From contig NZ_CP098732.1 of the NCBI RefSeq assembly GCF_023824315.1, positions 2,232,001-2,296,000 of the forward strand: a stretch of DNA of 64,000 nt, given 5' to 3'. Source of the DNA: Acinetobacter tibetensis (GTDB lineage: Bacteria > Pseudomonadota > Gammaproteobacteria > Pseudomonadales > Moraxellaceae). This document shows positions 12,217 through 21,342 of the stretch, piece by piece; within the stretch, counting starts at the first letter, position 1, and every line of letters begins with the position of its first letter. The position numbers and the translations under genes were made by a program. Below the pieces are notes generated by a model. The model was not told the origin of the DNA and made no database searches. It saw only the letters and a program-made list of their open reading frames with translations.

Positions 12217-12867
12217 ATGCCTTTTTTTGGTTTTGTCCCTTCTGAAACACTATTAAATAGTATTCAAACTGGTCAGCAAAAGAAAAATTCGAGTGAAGTA
12301 CTCTACCCTTTACGTGACCAAACTGCTTTATTGATTAATGACGAAATTATTGACGCCATTTTAACGGAGTTAGTCCGTCGTTTTCCGCCAAGTGATAAAC
12401 GTGATACTGCCGAGAAATTAGCAGGTTACATTAAATCAACTGTCGCAGTGTTATTGAAGCAACTTCTAAGTAAAGCTCCAAATGATGTGGTGAAACAATC
12501 GATTGAGTTTTCTGAAAAAAGCTTGTTTAAAGATGCACAAGGTCAATATCGCGTAGGTGAAAGTTTAGATGCCAGCTTGGTGACTAATTTAAAGACCACA
12601 TTTGCTGATATTCGTACAGGTGGCGATACCAATAAAGCCGTTTTGATCGAATTATACAAACAGTTCGCAGAAGCCACTGTACGTCATTTCATGAATGATT
12701 TTAACAAAACCCTCGATTTAGGCATGATTAAGCGTAAAGCGGCAGATATCGGCTCTGCGGCGGTCATTAAAGCCGTACATATCGCAATTGATAAAATCTT
12801 CCCACATTTAACCAAGGAAGAATTGATTATTTTGGCTGAGTATCACGATACGTTGTTCCATCATTGA
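12217..12867 (+). CDS. Conserved-looking protein of unknown function
   Basis: 216 residues, soluble and largely helical by composition, without signal peptide or membrane segment. I do not recognise a domain. It starts 27 bases after queF with TGAGG shortly before the ATG and is followed by a clear terminator, so it is probably the last gene of the ABC-queF transcript. Codon use resembles its neighbours, which argues for a resident gene. Confidence 0.75.
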   Translation: MPFFGFVPSETLLNSIQTGQQKKNSSEVLYPLRDQTALLINDEIIDAILTELVRRFPPSDKRDTAEKLAGYIKSTVAVLLKQLLSKAPNDVVKQSIEFSEKSLFKDAQGQYRVGESLDASLVTNLKTTFADIRTGGDTNKAVLIELYKQFAEATVRHFMNDFNKTLDLGMIKRKAADIGSAAVIKAVHIAIDKIFPHLTKEELIILAEYHDTLFHH

Positions 12868-12885
12868 TAGAAATTTAAACTATCG

Positions 12886-12912
12886 AAAACCTAGCTTTTG
12901 CTAGGTTTTTTA
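12886..12912 (+). terminator. Intrinsic terminator of the ABC-queF operon
   Basis: AAAACCTAGC, loop TTTT, GCTAGGTTTT and a T run, 19 bases after the stop of the 216-residue gene. Confidence 0.85.
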
Positions 12913-13002
12913 TTGCTAAATATTGATATACAGCATCCATACACAGGTATAAGGTAGCAGGCGCAAAATACGACCTAAGACTTTATTCTACAAATATCTT
13001 CC

Positions 13003-14145
13003 ATGACTACTCTTCCTCAGTCCAAATTCTTACGTCATGCACCCCGTGACGGTTTAAGCACAACTTTATTGCCATCGAAATGGCACAAATTACACTTAGA
13101 TCCATGGTTATGCCTCTATTTATTGCTTACAGCACTATTAGGTTTAACTGTGCTCTATAGTGCTTCCGAACAAGACTGGAGTCTAGTGTCGAAACAAGCC
13201 ATCAGTTTTGCGATTGGTTTTTTCACCATGTTAGGTTTGGCACAAGTTCCGCCAAAGGTGTATCAATCTTTTACACCTTATCTATATATAGTGGCACTGT
13301 TGTCACTTATTGGGGTCAAACTCTTTGGGGAAGTTCGTTTAGGTGCACAGCGATGGATTGATATTCCAGGACTGGGCAGTGTACAACCTAGCGAATTTAT
13401 GAAAATTGCCATGCCCTTGATGATTGCATGGTTTTTATCTCGGCGGCCTTTACCCCCTAAAATCAGTCAGATTGGCATTTGTTTAATCTTTATTGGCATT
13501 CCCTTTATTTTAATTGCTGAACAACCCGATCTTGGTACTTCATTACTGGTGCTTTCCAGTGGGATCTTTGTTTTATTCCTCAGTGGCTTGTCTTGGCGTT
13601 TGATTGCAACTGCAATCGGACTCGCAACACTGATTATTCCTATTGCTTGGCAATTTTTACTGCATGATTATCAACGACAACGCGTTTTAACCTTGATCCA
13701 TCCCGAAGCCGATGCACTGGGTACGGGTTGGAATATTATTCAATCAGAAACTGCCATAGGTTCTGGTGGAGTTTTAGGTAAAGGATACCTCTTAGGCACT
13801 CAATCTCACTTACATTTCTTGCCTGAAGGTCATACCGATTTTATTATTGCTGCATTTTCTGAAGAATTTGGGCTGATTGGTATTATCATATTGATTATAC
13901 TGTACTTTGCAATCATTAGCCGAACGTTTCAAATTGGATTAAACAGTTTTCATAACTTTGGACGTTTAGTGGCAAGCAGTTTTGCTTTGTCATTTTTTGT
14001 ATATGTCTTTGTCAATGCAGGCATGGTCAGTGGTATTTTACCGGTAGTGGGTGTGCCTTTACCTTTTATGAGTTATGGCGGTACTGCAATTATTACTTTA
14101 ATGGCCACTTTTGGCGTTGTGATGTCAATTCATACACATCGATAA
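13003..14145 (+). CDS. rodA: Rod-shape peptidoglycan polymerase RodA
   Basis: SEDS-family glycosyltransferase that, with PBP2, polymerises lateral-wall peptidoglycan. It has 380 residues and about ten membrane helices. SEDS hallmarks are visible: GLTVLYSAS in the first helix, QPSEFMKIA, EQPDLGTSLL carrying the essential Asp, and the C-terminal LPFMSYGGTAI. RodA is favoured over FtsW because of its length and its neighbours mltB and rlpA, which often accompany rodA. The gene for PBP2 (mrdA) is not adjacent on the left, where a terminator ends the preceding operon. mltB starts 19 bases downstream. Confidence 0.93.
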   Translation: MTTLPQSKFLRHAPRDGLSTTLLPSKWHKLHLDPWLCLYLLLTALLGLTVLYSASEQDWSLVSKQAISFAIGFFTMLGLAQVPPKVYQSFTPYLYIVALLSLIGVKLFGEVRLGAQRWIDIPGLGSVQPSEFMKIAMPLMIAWFLSRRPLPPKISQIGICLIFIGIPFILIAEQPDLGTSLLVLSSGIFVLFLSGLSWRLIATAIGLATLIIPIAWQFLLHDYQRQRVLTLIHPEADALGTGWNIIQSETAIGSGGVLGKGYLLGTQSHLHFLPEGHTDFIIAAFSEEFGLIGIIILIILYFAIISRTFQIGLNSFHNFGRLVASSFALSFFVYVFVNAGMVSGILPVVGVPLPFMSYGGTAIITLMATFGVVMSIHTHR

Positions 14146-14164
14146 TTTTTGGGATTTAACCTAT

Positions 14165-15166
14165 ATGACGAATTTGTCTATTTATAAAAAACTGAAGCGT
14201 TTATCTTTACTTATTGGTGCTTTTTCAATTACCAGTTTTTGCCAAGCAAATGATTTTGCCAATGATCCCCAATACTCCAGTTTCAAACAAAAAACCATGC
14301 AAAGCTATGGTTTAACTGCTGAACAAGTCGATTGGGCAATGAATGGCTCACGTAATCTTCCCAACATTATCAATATTATGAACCGACCTGGTGAAAGTAA
14401 GCCATGGTATGACTATAAAACCAATTTCATGTCGGAAAGCACTATTCAACGTGGCGTTCGATTCAAAAATCAATATGCAGATACCTTAAACCGTGCGGAA
14501 CAGCAATTTGGTGTTCCACAATCTGTGATTTTAGGCATTTTAGGGGTAGAAACAGGTTTTGGTGCCAATAAAGGCAATTTCATCACTCGAGATGCCTTAG
14601 CAACCCTTGCATTTGGTTATGAACGTCGTGCTGCCTACTTCCAAGATGAGCTGTCTGCACTGATTGCATGGACTTATAAAGATGGTGTGCCGGCCAACTC
14701 TGTCGTAGGGTCTTATGCAGGTGCAATTGGCTATCCACAATTTATGCCCAGTAACATTCCTAAATATGGCGTGGACTACGATGGAAATGGACATGTTGAC
14801 CTAAGAAATTCAGCAGTCGATGCGATTGGTTCTATTGCAAACTATCTCGCGCAACATGGTTGGCAAAGAAATCAACCGATTGGTTTTGCGGCGCGTTACA
14901 CAGGTTCGACACCTGATGCCATTATTGCCAAGAACCTTGAACAACCGACCCCTTATGGCGTATTAAAATCACAGGGTATTTCACCCATCAATCCAGTGGT
15001 ACAAATTGATGATTTAGATATGATCAATGTCATTCAACTTCAAGAAAATTATGGTTCAATTTACTACATTACTTACCCGAATTTTCAAGTCATTACCACT
15101 TATAATAAGAGCCGTATGTATGCCACTGCTGTGTGGCAATTAGGTACTGAAATTGCTAGCCGCTAA
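14165..15166 (+). CDS. mltB: Lytic murein transglycosylase B
   Basis: Cleaves the MurNAc-GlcNAc bond of peptidoglycan with 1,6-anhydro product formation, in the periplasm. It has 333 residues with an N-terminal signal (hydrophobic LLIGAFSITSF, then CQA). The Cys is not in a good lipobox, so it may be a soluble periplasmic form rather than a lipoprotein. Catalytic Glu129 lies in GILGVETGFG, and the SLT-B motifs AIGYPQFMPS and Y-x-V-D-x-D-x-D-G-x-x-D-L follow. The distance of 19 bases from rodA suggests cotranscription. The terminator overlaps its stop codon. Confidence 0.92.
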   Translation: MTNLSIYKKLKRLSLLIGAFSITSFCQANDFANDPQYSSFKQKTMQSYGLTAEQVDWAMNGSRNLPNIINIMNRPGESKPWYDYKTNFMSESTIQRGVRFKNQYADTLNRAEQQFGVPQSVILGILGVETGFGANKGNFITRDALATLAFGYERRAAYFQDELSALIAWTYKDGVPANSVVGSYAGAIGYPQFMPSNIPKYGVDYDGNGHVDLRNSAVDAIGSIANYLAQHGWQRNQPIGFAARYTGSTPDAIIAKNLEQPTPYGVLKSQGISPINPVVQIDDLDMINVIQLQENYGSIYYITYPNFQVITTYNKSRMYATAVWQLGTEIASR

Positions 15167-15178
15167 GGCTAGCTTTTT
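15155..15178 (+). terminator. Terminator overlapping the mltB stop
   Basis: GCTAGCC (15155-15161) pairs with GGCTAGC (15167-15173) around a 5-base loop that contains most of the TAA stop, followed by TTTTT. The stem uses the last codons of mltB. Confidence 0.75.
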
Positions 15179-15459
15179 ACAGAAAGAAAATAAGTCAATC
15201 TTTTTTTTAACCATAAAGTGTATAAAATAGACAAATTAAATACAATGTTACAATATTGTATACTTATTAACCACAAAACAATTTAATTACCTACTTTTTG
15301 TAAAGATTTCGGTATAAAGACTAGACACCCTCACTGTGGCATGAATATTATCCATCTCGTCAAATGTAGTTGCACAAGTGAATAAATCGGCCCGTTTGCT
15401 TGTAATTCAAGGTTTTACTACTGAATTACTGCTCTGCAAACCCGCCTTTAGGAGATTTT

Positions 15460-16071
15460 ATGCATTCTTCAATGAAATATATTCTTGCCATAACCACCAC
15501 GTTCGCCCTGACCCAGTCACAGGCCGAATTGGTTCAATCATCATCATTAAATAATGACAATGATAATTCACGTTTAGCAGCACGTGTTTTAAACAAAGAT
15601 GCTCAGAGTTTTAACTCTCACTTTTCAAATCTAAATAGCCTTTCAATTACTGAGAGTTCTGGAGATAAAATTCGCCGCGAAACCATTGCTGCGAAAATTG
15701 AAATCCCAGCAAATGAGCCCTCAGTCATTGACAAGTTAAATAATGTTGCGTCAAATACTGTTCGTCAATTTAGCCAAACTGGTGTTGCCTCATGGTATGG
15801 TCGTCAGTTCCATGGTCGTAAAACTGCAAATGGTGAAACATTTGACATGAATGCATTAACAGCAGCTCATCGTAGCTTGCCACTTAACTGCTACATTCGT
15901 GTGACCAACAAAAATAACGGCAAAAGTGTGGTTGTCAAAGTCAATGACCGTGGTCCATTCCATGGCAACCGTGTGGTCGATCTTTCTTATGGTGCTGCAA
16001 AACAACTTGGTATCACCAATGCAGGAACAGCAAAAGTAAGCATTGAACGCGTTGCAGGTCCCAATTCTTAA
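15460..16071 (+). CDS. rlpA: RlpA-like septal ring lytic transglycosylase
   Basis: 203 residues with a signal peptide (LAITTTFALTQSQA) and a double-psi beta-barrel domain in the C-terminal half. The conserved GVASWYGRQFHGRKTANG, the catalytic Asp in VNDRGPF and RVVDLSYGAA are all visible. RlpA cleaves denuded glycan strands in some gammaproteobacteria. There is no C-terminal SPOR domain, unlike the classic form, and no lipobox. AGGAG lies 7 bases before ATG 15460. The preceding 293 bases are noncoding and AT-rich and would hold its own promoter, because a terminator closes mltB. Confidence 0.88.
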   Translation: MHSSMKYILAITTTFALTQSQAELVQSSSLNNDNDNSRLAARVLNKDAQSFNSHFSNLNSLSITESSGDKIRRETIAAKIEIPANEPSVIDKLNNVASNTVRQFSQTGVASWYGRQFHGRKTANGETFDMNALTAAHRSLPLNCYIRVTNKNNGKSVVVKVNDRGPFHGNRVVDLSYGAAKQLGITNAGTAKVSIERVAGPNS

Positions 16072-16097
16072 TTTCACTGATGCACAATACATTTGAT

Positions 16098-16126
16098 AAA
16101 AAGCCACGTCTAAGTGGCTTTTTTTA
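16098..16126 (+). terminator. Intrinsic terminator of rlpA
   Basis: AAAAAGCCAC, a 6-base loop, GTGGCTT and a run of seven T, 27 bases after the rlpA stop. Confidence 0.85.
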
Positions 16127-16198
16127 TTTTCTAATTTAATTAATATGTTATTTTAAAAAAAAGACAAGAAATCGACAACCTGTCTGGGAAACGATCTA

Positions 16199-17977
16199 AT
16201 GACAAAATCAATCCAATATTTAACAACTTCGCATTTAAAAGTTTTTGCTCTAATGAGTACGGTTTTATTGTCTGCTTGTAGCTACTCCATCTCAAAACAT
16301 ATTCATCGCGGTCAAAAAATAGACCCCAGACAGAATTCTACCTTTATTCTGCATGGTGGCCCTATTCTAACCATGCAAGGCGATACCCCGACATACGTTG
16401 AAGCGATGTTGGTTGAAAATGGGATGATCAGATTTACTGGCTCTCTTGCTGAGGCAAAGCGACTCAATCTGCGTGCGCAACGTTTTAACTTAAAAAACCA
16501 CACCGTTATTCCTGGGCTCATCGATGCGCATAGCCATGCCAACAGTGTCGGCTTACAACAAACCGTTGCTAATCTTTATGCCCCGCCAGATGGCAAAGTC
16601 ACAGATATCCCCTCTCTGATTCAAGCAATGCAAATATGGAAAAATAATAATCCTGCTTTCATTCAACAAGCTTCGGGGTGGATTATTGGCAACGGATATG
16701 ATGATGCCCAATTAACTGAAAAGCGTCACCCTACCGCGACTGAACTAGATAAAATCTCAACCGACCAACCTGTCATTGTTTTACATCAATCTGGTCATTT
16801 GGCCACGGTCAACACCAAAGCACTCGAACTACTCAAAATTGATGCTAAAACACCAAATCCAACTGGTGGAGTCATCCGTCGTAAAGCAAATTCTAAAGAA
16901 CCCAATGGCGTACTTGAGGAAAGTGTAGTTTTTAAAGCCATGATTCAAATTTTCCAACATATGCCACCTGAAACCATGGAAAAAATGGCACTCACTGCGG
17001 TACAGACCTATGTCAAAAATGGATACACCACCATTCAAGAAGGTCGAGCAGATGCAGGGACTTCAGAGATGTGGCGCGATTTAGCGAAAAATGGCAAATT
17101 ACCTGTAGATTTGGTGGTCTATCCAGACATTAGCACCGAAAAAAACTATATGCTGCAACATGGTACCAACCGAGAATATAAACACCACTATAGAATTGGG
17201 GGCGTTAAAATTAGTCTGGATGGATCTCCACAAGGTAAAACCGCTTGGCTGACCAAACCCTATCTAATCCCACCTGAAGGTCAAAAAAAATCTTATCGTG
17301 GTTATGCCGCCTTCCCTCAACAAAGCACGGTACAAAATCTGATTGACTTGGCTTTCCAGAATAATTGGCAAATTTTAGCGCATGCCAATGGTGATGCTGC
17401 TATTGATCAATATTTAAATACCATTGAAAAAGCCACAGCCAAATTTCCAATCCAAGATCGACGCAATGTAATTATTCATGCGCAAACCATGCGGGAAGAC
17501 CAACTAGACAAAGCCAAAGAACTAAAACTCATTCCTTCTTTCTTCTCGCTACACACTTATTACTGGGGAGACTGGCATATTCATGAGACTTTAGGTCTTC
17601 AACGCGCTCAAAACATTTCCCCTACTGGCTCTGCCTTAAGAAAAGGGATTTTATTTACCCAACATCATGATGCACCCGTCATTCCCCCAAATAGCATGAT
17701 GACTTTGGACACTACTGTAAATCGTGTCACACGAAGTGGTGAAGTTTTAGGTGAAGATCAACGTGTCAGTCCTTATCTTGCGCTCAAGAGCATGACCAGT
17801 TGGGCCGCCTATCAATATTTTGAAGAAGACAGCAAAGGTACACTGGCTCCAGGGAAAGTAGCTGATTTTGTGATTCTGGATCAGAACCCCATGACTATAC
17901 CTAGTGATCAAATTAAAAATATTAAAGTGCTTGCTACTTTCAAAGAAGGCAAAGAAGTTTTTCACGCAGGAAATTAG
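16199..17977 (+). CDS. Lipoprotein amidohydrolase, YtcJ/amidohydrolase_3 family
   Basis: 592 residues. The N-terminus has a hydrophobic segment ending in a lipobox LLSAC (Cys27), so it is predicted to be membrane-anchored outside the cytoplasm. Metal-ligand motifs of the amidohydrolase superfamily are present: HSH at 111-113 after GLIDA, the His in LAHANGDAAID, the His in VIIHAQ and an Asp in TQHHDAPV. The C-terminal return to the beta-sandwich (GTLAPGKVADFVILDQNP) is typical. Substrates of YtcJ-like enzymes are mostly unknown and none can be assigned here. The gene stands alone on the strand, with a terminator before it. Confidence 0.85.
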   Translation: MTKSIQYLTTSHLKVFALMSTVLLSACSYSISKHIHRGQKIDPRQNSTFILHGGPILTMQGDTPTYVEAMLVENGMIRFTGSLAEAKRLNLRAQRFNLKNHTVIPGLIDAHSHANSVGLQQTVANLYAPPDGKVTDIPSLIQAMQIWKNNNPAFIQQASGWIIGNGYDDAQLTEKRHPTATELDKISTDQPVIVLHQSGHLATVNTKALELLKIDAKTPNPTGGVIRRKANSKEPNGVLEESVVFKAMIQIFQHMPPETMEKMALTAVQTYVKNGYTTIQEGRADAGTSEMWRDLAKNGKLPVDLVVYPDISTEKNYMLQHGTNREYKHHYRIGGVKISLDGSPQGKTAWLTKPYLIPPEGQKKSYRGYAAFPQQSTVQNLIDLAFQNNWQILAHANGDAAIDQYLNTIEKATAKFPIQDRRNVIIHAQTMREDQLDKAKELKLIPSFFSLHTYYWGDWHIHETLGLQRAQNISPTGSALRKGILFTQHHDAPVIPPNSMMTLDTTVNRVTRSGEVLGEDQRVSPYLALKSMTSWAAYQYFEEDSKGTLAPGKVADFVILDQNPMTIPSDQIKNIKVLATFKEGKEVFHAGN

Positions 17978-18157
17978 ATTTGCAAATGCATCCCTAAACG
18001 CAGTTCAAAATCATTGAGCTGCGTTAATGTATGACAAAACAAATGATAGAAATGGACTAAAATTTAATTTCAAATTTTGACCTCAGTTGTTTTCTATTTT
18101 ATAGTTTCTTCGAAACATGGATAAAAAAAGTACAATAAGCAATTGCAGGAGCAACAG

Positions 18158-18613
18158 ATGAAAACTATCACCGAATGGTTCGATGAATACAGTGAAAGCC
18201 ACCAAAATAAAACCAATAAAATGATTCACTGGCTTTGCGTACCGACAATCCTATTTTCAATTATTGGTATTTTGGCGCATTTTAGTGTGCTACTTACTGC
18301 TCTCATTGTGGCCTTCACTCTTATTTTTTATAGCCGACTTGATCTTGTTTTGGCTCTGGCAATGGCTGCCCTCTTATTCGTAATGGCATGGCTAATTTTA
18401 ATTTTACCTGTTGGCGTGGGTTTTTATATTGCATTGTTCATTTTTGCTTGGATTGGGCAGTTTTATGGGCATAAAATTGAAGGAAAGAAACCTTCTTTCT
18501 TTAAAGACCTCCAATTCCTCCTCATTGGCCCAATTTGGTGTATGGATGCATATCTAAATAAACTGGTACCCAAATTAAAAACCCATGCTAGAGCGCAAAT
18601 GAACGCCATTTAG
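18158..18613 (+). CDS. Mpo1-like (DUF962/YGL010w family) membrane protein
   Basis: 151 residues with about four membrane helices. The family opening is clear: an N-terminal W-F-x-E-Y-x-x-S-H-x-N-x-x-N-K-x-x-H-W with conserved His and Asn, and a later FYGHKIEGKKPS. The yeast relative Mpo1 is an Fe(II)-dependent dioxygenase acting on 2-hydroxy fatty acids; bacterial members are largely untested. The ATG at 18158 is preferred over upstream alternatives because AGGAG lies 6 bases before it. Confidence 0.85.
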   Translation: MKTITEWFDEYSESHQNKTNKMIHWLCVPTILFSIIGILAHFSVLLTALIVAFTLIFYSRLDLVLALAMAALLFVMAWLILILPVGVGFYIALFIFAWIGQFYGHKIEGKKPSFFKDLQFLLIGPIWCMDAYLNKLVPKLKTHARAQMNAI

Positions 18614-18628
18614 CGCACAAGTATAATT

Positions 18629-18670
18629 TTCACAGTGGAATTTGATCTTCCTGATGTTTTCCACTGTGAA
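18629..18670. terminator. 12-base inverted repeat between convergent genes
   Basis: TTCACAGTGGAA (18629-18640) and TTCCACTGTGAA (18659-18670) are perfect complements with an 18-base loop. It sits between the Mpo1-like gene and azlD, which converge, so it could stop transcription from both sides. It lacks a clean U-tract. Confidence 0.5.
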
Positions 18671-18675
18671 CTCGA

Positions 18676-18990
18676 TTAAAACACCCAAGCTTCTAATGCA
18701 TAAAAAAACAGCAAACTCAAAGCCAAACTGATTAAAATTTTTCTTAAAAATAAGGATACAAGAACACAAAATATCGTGGCATAAAAATAACTATTGCCCT
18801 GCAACGATCTCCATTCACCGTGATCAAAAAAAATAATCGGTATACAAATTGCACTTAATAAACAGGGTGCTGAATATTTCAACATTCGCTCGAAAAACAT
18901 CGGAAATTGAATAGCAACTTTAGGTTCTAAAAACAGATAACGATTAAAAAATACAATTGCAGCCAACAAAAAAATAAATGACCAACTCAT
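18676..18990 (-). CDS. azlD: Branched-chain amino acid exporter small subunit AzlD
   Basis: 104 residues, four hydrophobic segments, opening MSWSFIFLLAAIVFFNRY with the AzlD pattern of an Arg-Tyr shortly after the first helix. The ATG at 18990 overlaps the azlC stop by 4 bases (ATGA), which fixes the start; longer upstream frames are just the azlC overlap. AzlD works with AzlC to export branched-chain amino acids, or related compounds such as azaleucine in Bacillus. Confidence 0.88.
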   Translation of the reverse strand: MSWSFIFLLAAIVFFNRYLFLEPKVAIQFPMFFERMLKYSAPCLLSAICIPIIFFDHGEWRSLQGNSYFYATIFCVLVSLFLRKILISLALSLLFFYALEAWVF

Positions 18991-19700
18991 GTTTTTTGCT
19001 CCCAACGTTCTAGACACACCGCAACAAACATTCCCAACATGCCAGAGATTAAAATTGAGGCTTCTATATGCAATGCGGTTAAACACAGCGAGCTTAGAAT
19101 TGTGGTGATGACACCAATCAAACTCATCCAATTTTTAATAAATGGAACAATAATCGCCACCAAAACAGCAACGATAGAAAAATCTAAATGCAAGTTCGAC
19201 AAATTAGGAACTGTCGAAGCCAAATAAATTCCCAATAGACTAAATAGCACCCACGCGAGATAAAAACATAAGCCTGCACCCAATAAATAATATGGACGAC
19301 GCAGTTGCTTGGTCATCGCGACAGCAAATAACTCATCCGTCAATAAAAATCCCAAAGGAATTCGGTAATAACTCGCCAAAACCGAAATATCTTTGCGCAA
19401 GGTTAAGGCATAAATAAAATGCTGACTGGTTAAGAAAAATACTGTAATTGCAATTGTAAGTGCTGTTGCATCCGCAGACCACATTCCTAAACTTACCAGT
19501 TGTGCTGCACCCGCAAACACAACCGCCGACATCGCTACTGCCTGTGGAATGCTCAGTCCTGCATCAATGGCAACTGAACCCGCCAAAATCCCCCATGGTA
19601 GTACCGCAATCGATAAAGGAACGATATCGATTGCGCCTTGGATAAAATCTTGCGACTTATGATAGGCCCTAGCTCTTAATTGCTGTTGAGAAAGATCCAT
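18987..19700 (-). CDS. azlC: Branched-chain amino acid exporter large subunit AzlC
   Basis: 237 residues with several membrane helices. AzlC family features include an N-terminal G-x-x-x-x-x-P-L-x-x-x-x-x-P-W-G-x-x-A-G segment and SQHFIYALTLR plus L-L-T-D-E in the middle. It is translationally coupled to azlD and lies 176 bases downstream of an AraC-type regulator on the same strand, its likely regulator. Substrate specificity beyond the family assignment cannot be read from sequence. Confidence 0.9.
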   Translation of the reverse strand: MDLSQQQLRARAYHKSQDFIQGAIDIVPLSIAVLPWGILAGSVAIDAGLSIPQAVAMSAVVFAGAAQLVSLGMWSADATALTIAITVFFLTSQHFIYALTLRKDISVLASYYRIPLGFLLTDELFAVAMTKQLRRPYYLLGAGLCFYLAWVLFSLLGIYLASTVPNLSNLHLDFSIVAVLVAIIVPFIKNWMSLIGVITTILSSLCLTALHIEASILISGMLGMFVAVCLERWEQKT

Positions 19701-19876
19701 AACAACATCTACTGAATAAACACATCTATAAAATAGGCGTTTTGCAGAAGGATGATCTTGTACAAAATTGCTGAATAATCATGAAATAATCAAAGCATGG
19801 AACGAAGCGAATAATCTTAATTAAATTTATAAACTTGAATCATTTAAATAACGCATTGAAATTAGAGTCACTTCTT

Positions 19877-20707
19877 CTAACGTAGACTCATCACGTATTG
19901 CAAAGGTGTCACTCCCACCGATTTTTTGAAATGCCGATTAAAATGACTCTGATCTGAAAAGCCACATAAATCGGCCACCAAAGCAATATTTTCACCGCGT
20001 TTTAAAAGCTGCTTCGCTTGATGCAAACGAAACTGAATGAGCCATGCGTGGGGTGGAAGACCCGTATATTTTTTAAATTGTCGCAAAAAATGCCAAGGGC
20101 TTAAACCTGCTGTTTCTGCCAGCTCATTCAGGGAATAATCTTTTTCAGGCGCACTCGCCAACAAATCCTTAATCATCAATATACGATTCTGAGCTTCAGG
20201 CAATGGCAACTCACCCAGCTTAGTGCGGCTGTGATGTGACATTAAATAAGCCAGTGTAGATAAGTATAAAGTTTGTTTAAATAATTGATTATCTTTATTT
20301 TCTAATAAATCAAACAGTAAGCTAAGTTGTTGCGCCAATCCTTCATCCTGAATCACGGCATGGGGAAACCACGGCATGGTTCCTGAAGGTTGAAAAAAAT
20401 CCTGACTCACATCTCTTAACATTTCAGGTGTCGGATAAATGGCGCGATAACGCCACCCTGTTTCCACTGCAGATGAACCCGTATGCACTTCATCTGCATT
20501 CACCAAAATGATATGCCCTTTAGGTGCAATATGCAGTGCACCTGTCCGATAAAAAGACTGCGCACCCTCTTCTATCACCCCGATACAATAGCCTTCATGC
20601 ACATGTTTAGAGAATTGCTTTTGTATATACGAAGCATTCAGTAACTCTAAGCCACCCAATTCTTGGACATGCTTAAATTTAACAAACTCATGCTTCACTT
20701 CGCTCAT
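19877..20707 (-). CDS. AraC-family transcriptional regulator with N-terminal cupin
   Basis: 276 residues. The N-terminal half is an AraC-type ligand-binding cupin (H-x-H-E-G-Y-x-I-G-V-I-E-x-G, then P-x-x-x-I-L-V-N-x-x-E-V-H-T-G). The C-terminal 100 residues form the double helix-turn-helix, with LNELAETAGLSPWHFLRQFKKYTGLPPHAW followed by ADLCGFSDQSHFNRHFKKSVGVTP. Regulators of this subgroup often sit next to AzlCD or LysE-type amino acid exporters and activate them. The adjacency with azlCD downstream on the same strand fits that. Confidence 0.9.
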   Translation of the reverse strand: MSEVKHEFVKFKHVQELGGLELLNASYIQKQFSKHVHEGYCIGVIEEGAQSFYRTGALHIAPKGHIILVNADEVHTGSSAVETGWRYRAIYPTPEMLRDVSQDFFQPSGTMPWFPHAVIQDEGLAQQLSLLFDLLENKDNQLFKQTLYLSTLAYLMSHHSRTKLGELPLPEAQNRILMIKDLLASAPEKDYSLNELAETAGLSPWHFLRQFKKYTGLPPHAWLIQFRLHQAKQLLKRGENIALVADLCGFSDQSHFNRHFKKSVGVTPLQYVMSLR

Positions 20708-20802
20708 ACAATTAATTCTTCATTCATGCCAGTCAAATCTATTTCACATGCAAAATAGCATGTCTATTTTTGTTGTATAGAACAAAATTGCTCTCTCATT
20801 TT

Positions 20803-21279
20803 TTATTGATAAATTCTTCCTTGATGTTTTAACCAACCACCAATGTGCTGCCGCTCTGGATCATGATGCGTCCAATGAATTATCCCACCCTTCGGGTTGT
20901 ATTCATATTCACCATAAAACTCAACCGTATCCCCTTTTTGTACATTTTCTATTCTGGGTGCTAAATCAATATTATGTGCGACCAATACAGTCAAGCCATT
21001 CTGCAAGGACAATATAAATTTCTGGTGCCTTGAGCCTTCATGATCATCCGCAAGAATCGCTTTAACTACGCCACTTGCACGGACTTGAACATTATTTTGT
21101 TGTTGCTGAAATGCCTGTTGTATTTTCTGACGATCATCAACTGTTGATACTGTTTCCGATGGCGTTGTGATTGGAGATTCATTCTTAGGAGGCGTATGCT
21201 GTTCTCGGTTTATTCCTAGATATGCAGCAATAAGCACCAGAATAACAACGCCTATTCTCAAATTTGTTTTATTCATCAT
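20803..21279 (-). CDS. DUF3465 family secreted or anchored protein
   Basis: 158 residues with a single N-terminal hydrophobic segment (VVILVLIAAYLGI), then a low-complexity linker and a compact C-terminal domain. The domain contains HQKFILSLQNG, V-A-H-N-I-D-L-A-P-R and IHWTHHDPERQHIGGW, characteristic of DUF3465. The domain resembles an OB-like fold with a His-rich terminus, and no function is established. The start has AAGGA 6 bases upstream. It lies beyond the tsf terminator and so is a separate unit. Confidence 0.8.
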   Translation of the reverse strand: MMNKTNLRIGVVILVLIAAYLGINREQHTPPKNESPITTPSETVSTVDDRQKIQQAFQQQQNNVQVRASGVVKAILADDHEGSRHQKFILSLQNGLTVLVAHNIDLAPRIENVQKGDTVEFYGEYEYNPKGGIIHWTHHDPERQHIGGWLKHQGRIYQ

Positions 21280-21302
21280 TTTTTATCCTTTTTATTTGAT
21301 AT

Positions 21303-21330
21303 AAAAAAAGCCCCAGAAGGGGCTTTTTTT
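21303..21330. terminator. Terminator downstream of tsf
   Basis: A 12-base perfect stem AAAAAAAGCCCC / GGGGCTTTTTTT with an AGAA loop, 12 bases past the tsf stop on the minus strand. It is symmetrical, so it would work on either strand. Confidence 0.92.
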
Positions 21331-21342
21331 TGCAAAATAAAA

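Noticed and set aside
18676..19131. A longer azlD product starting at 19131
   Set aside because: The extra 47 residues only overlap azlC in another phase; the ATGA overlap start at 18990 gives a standard AzlD.
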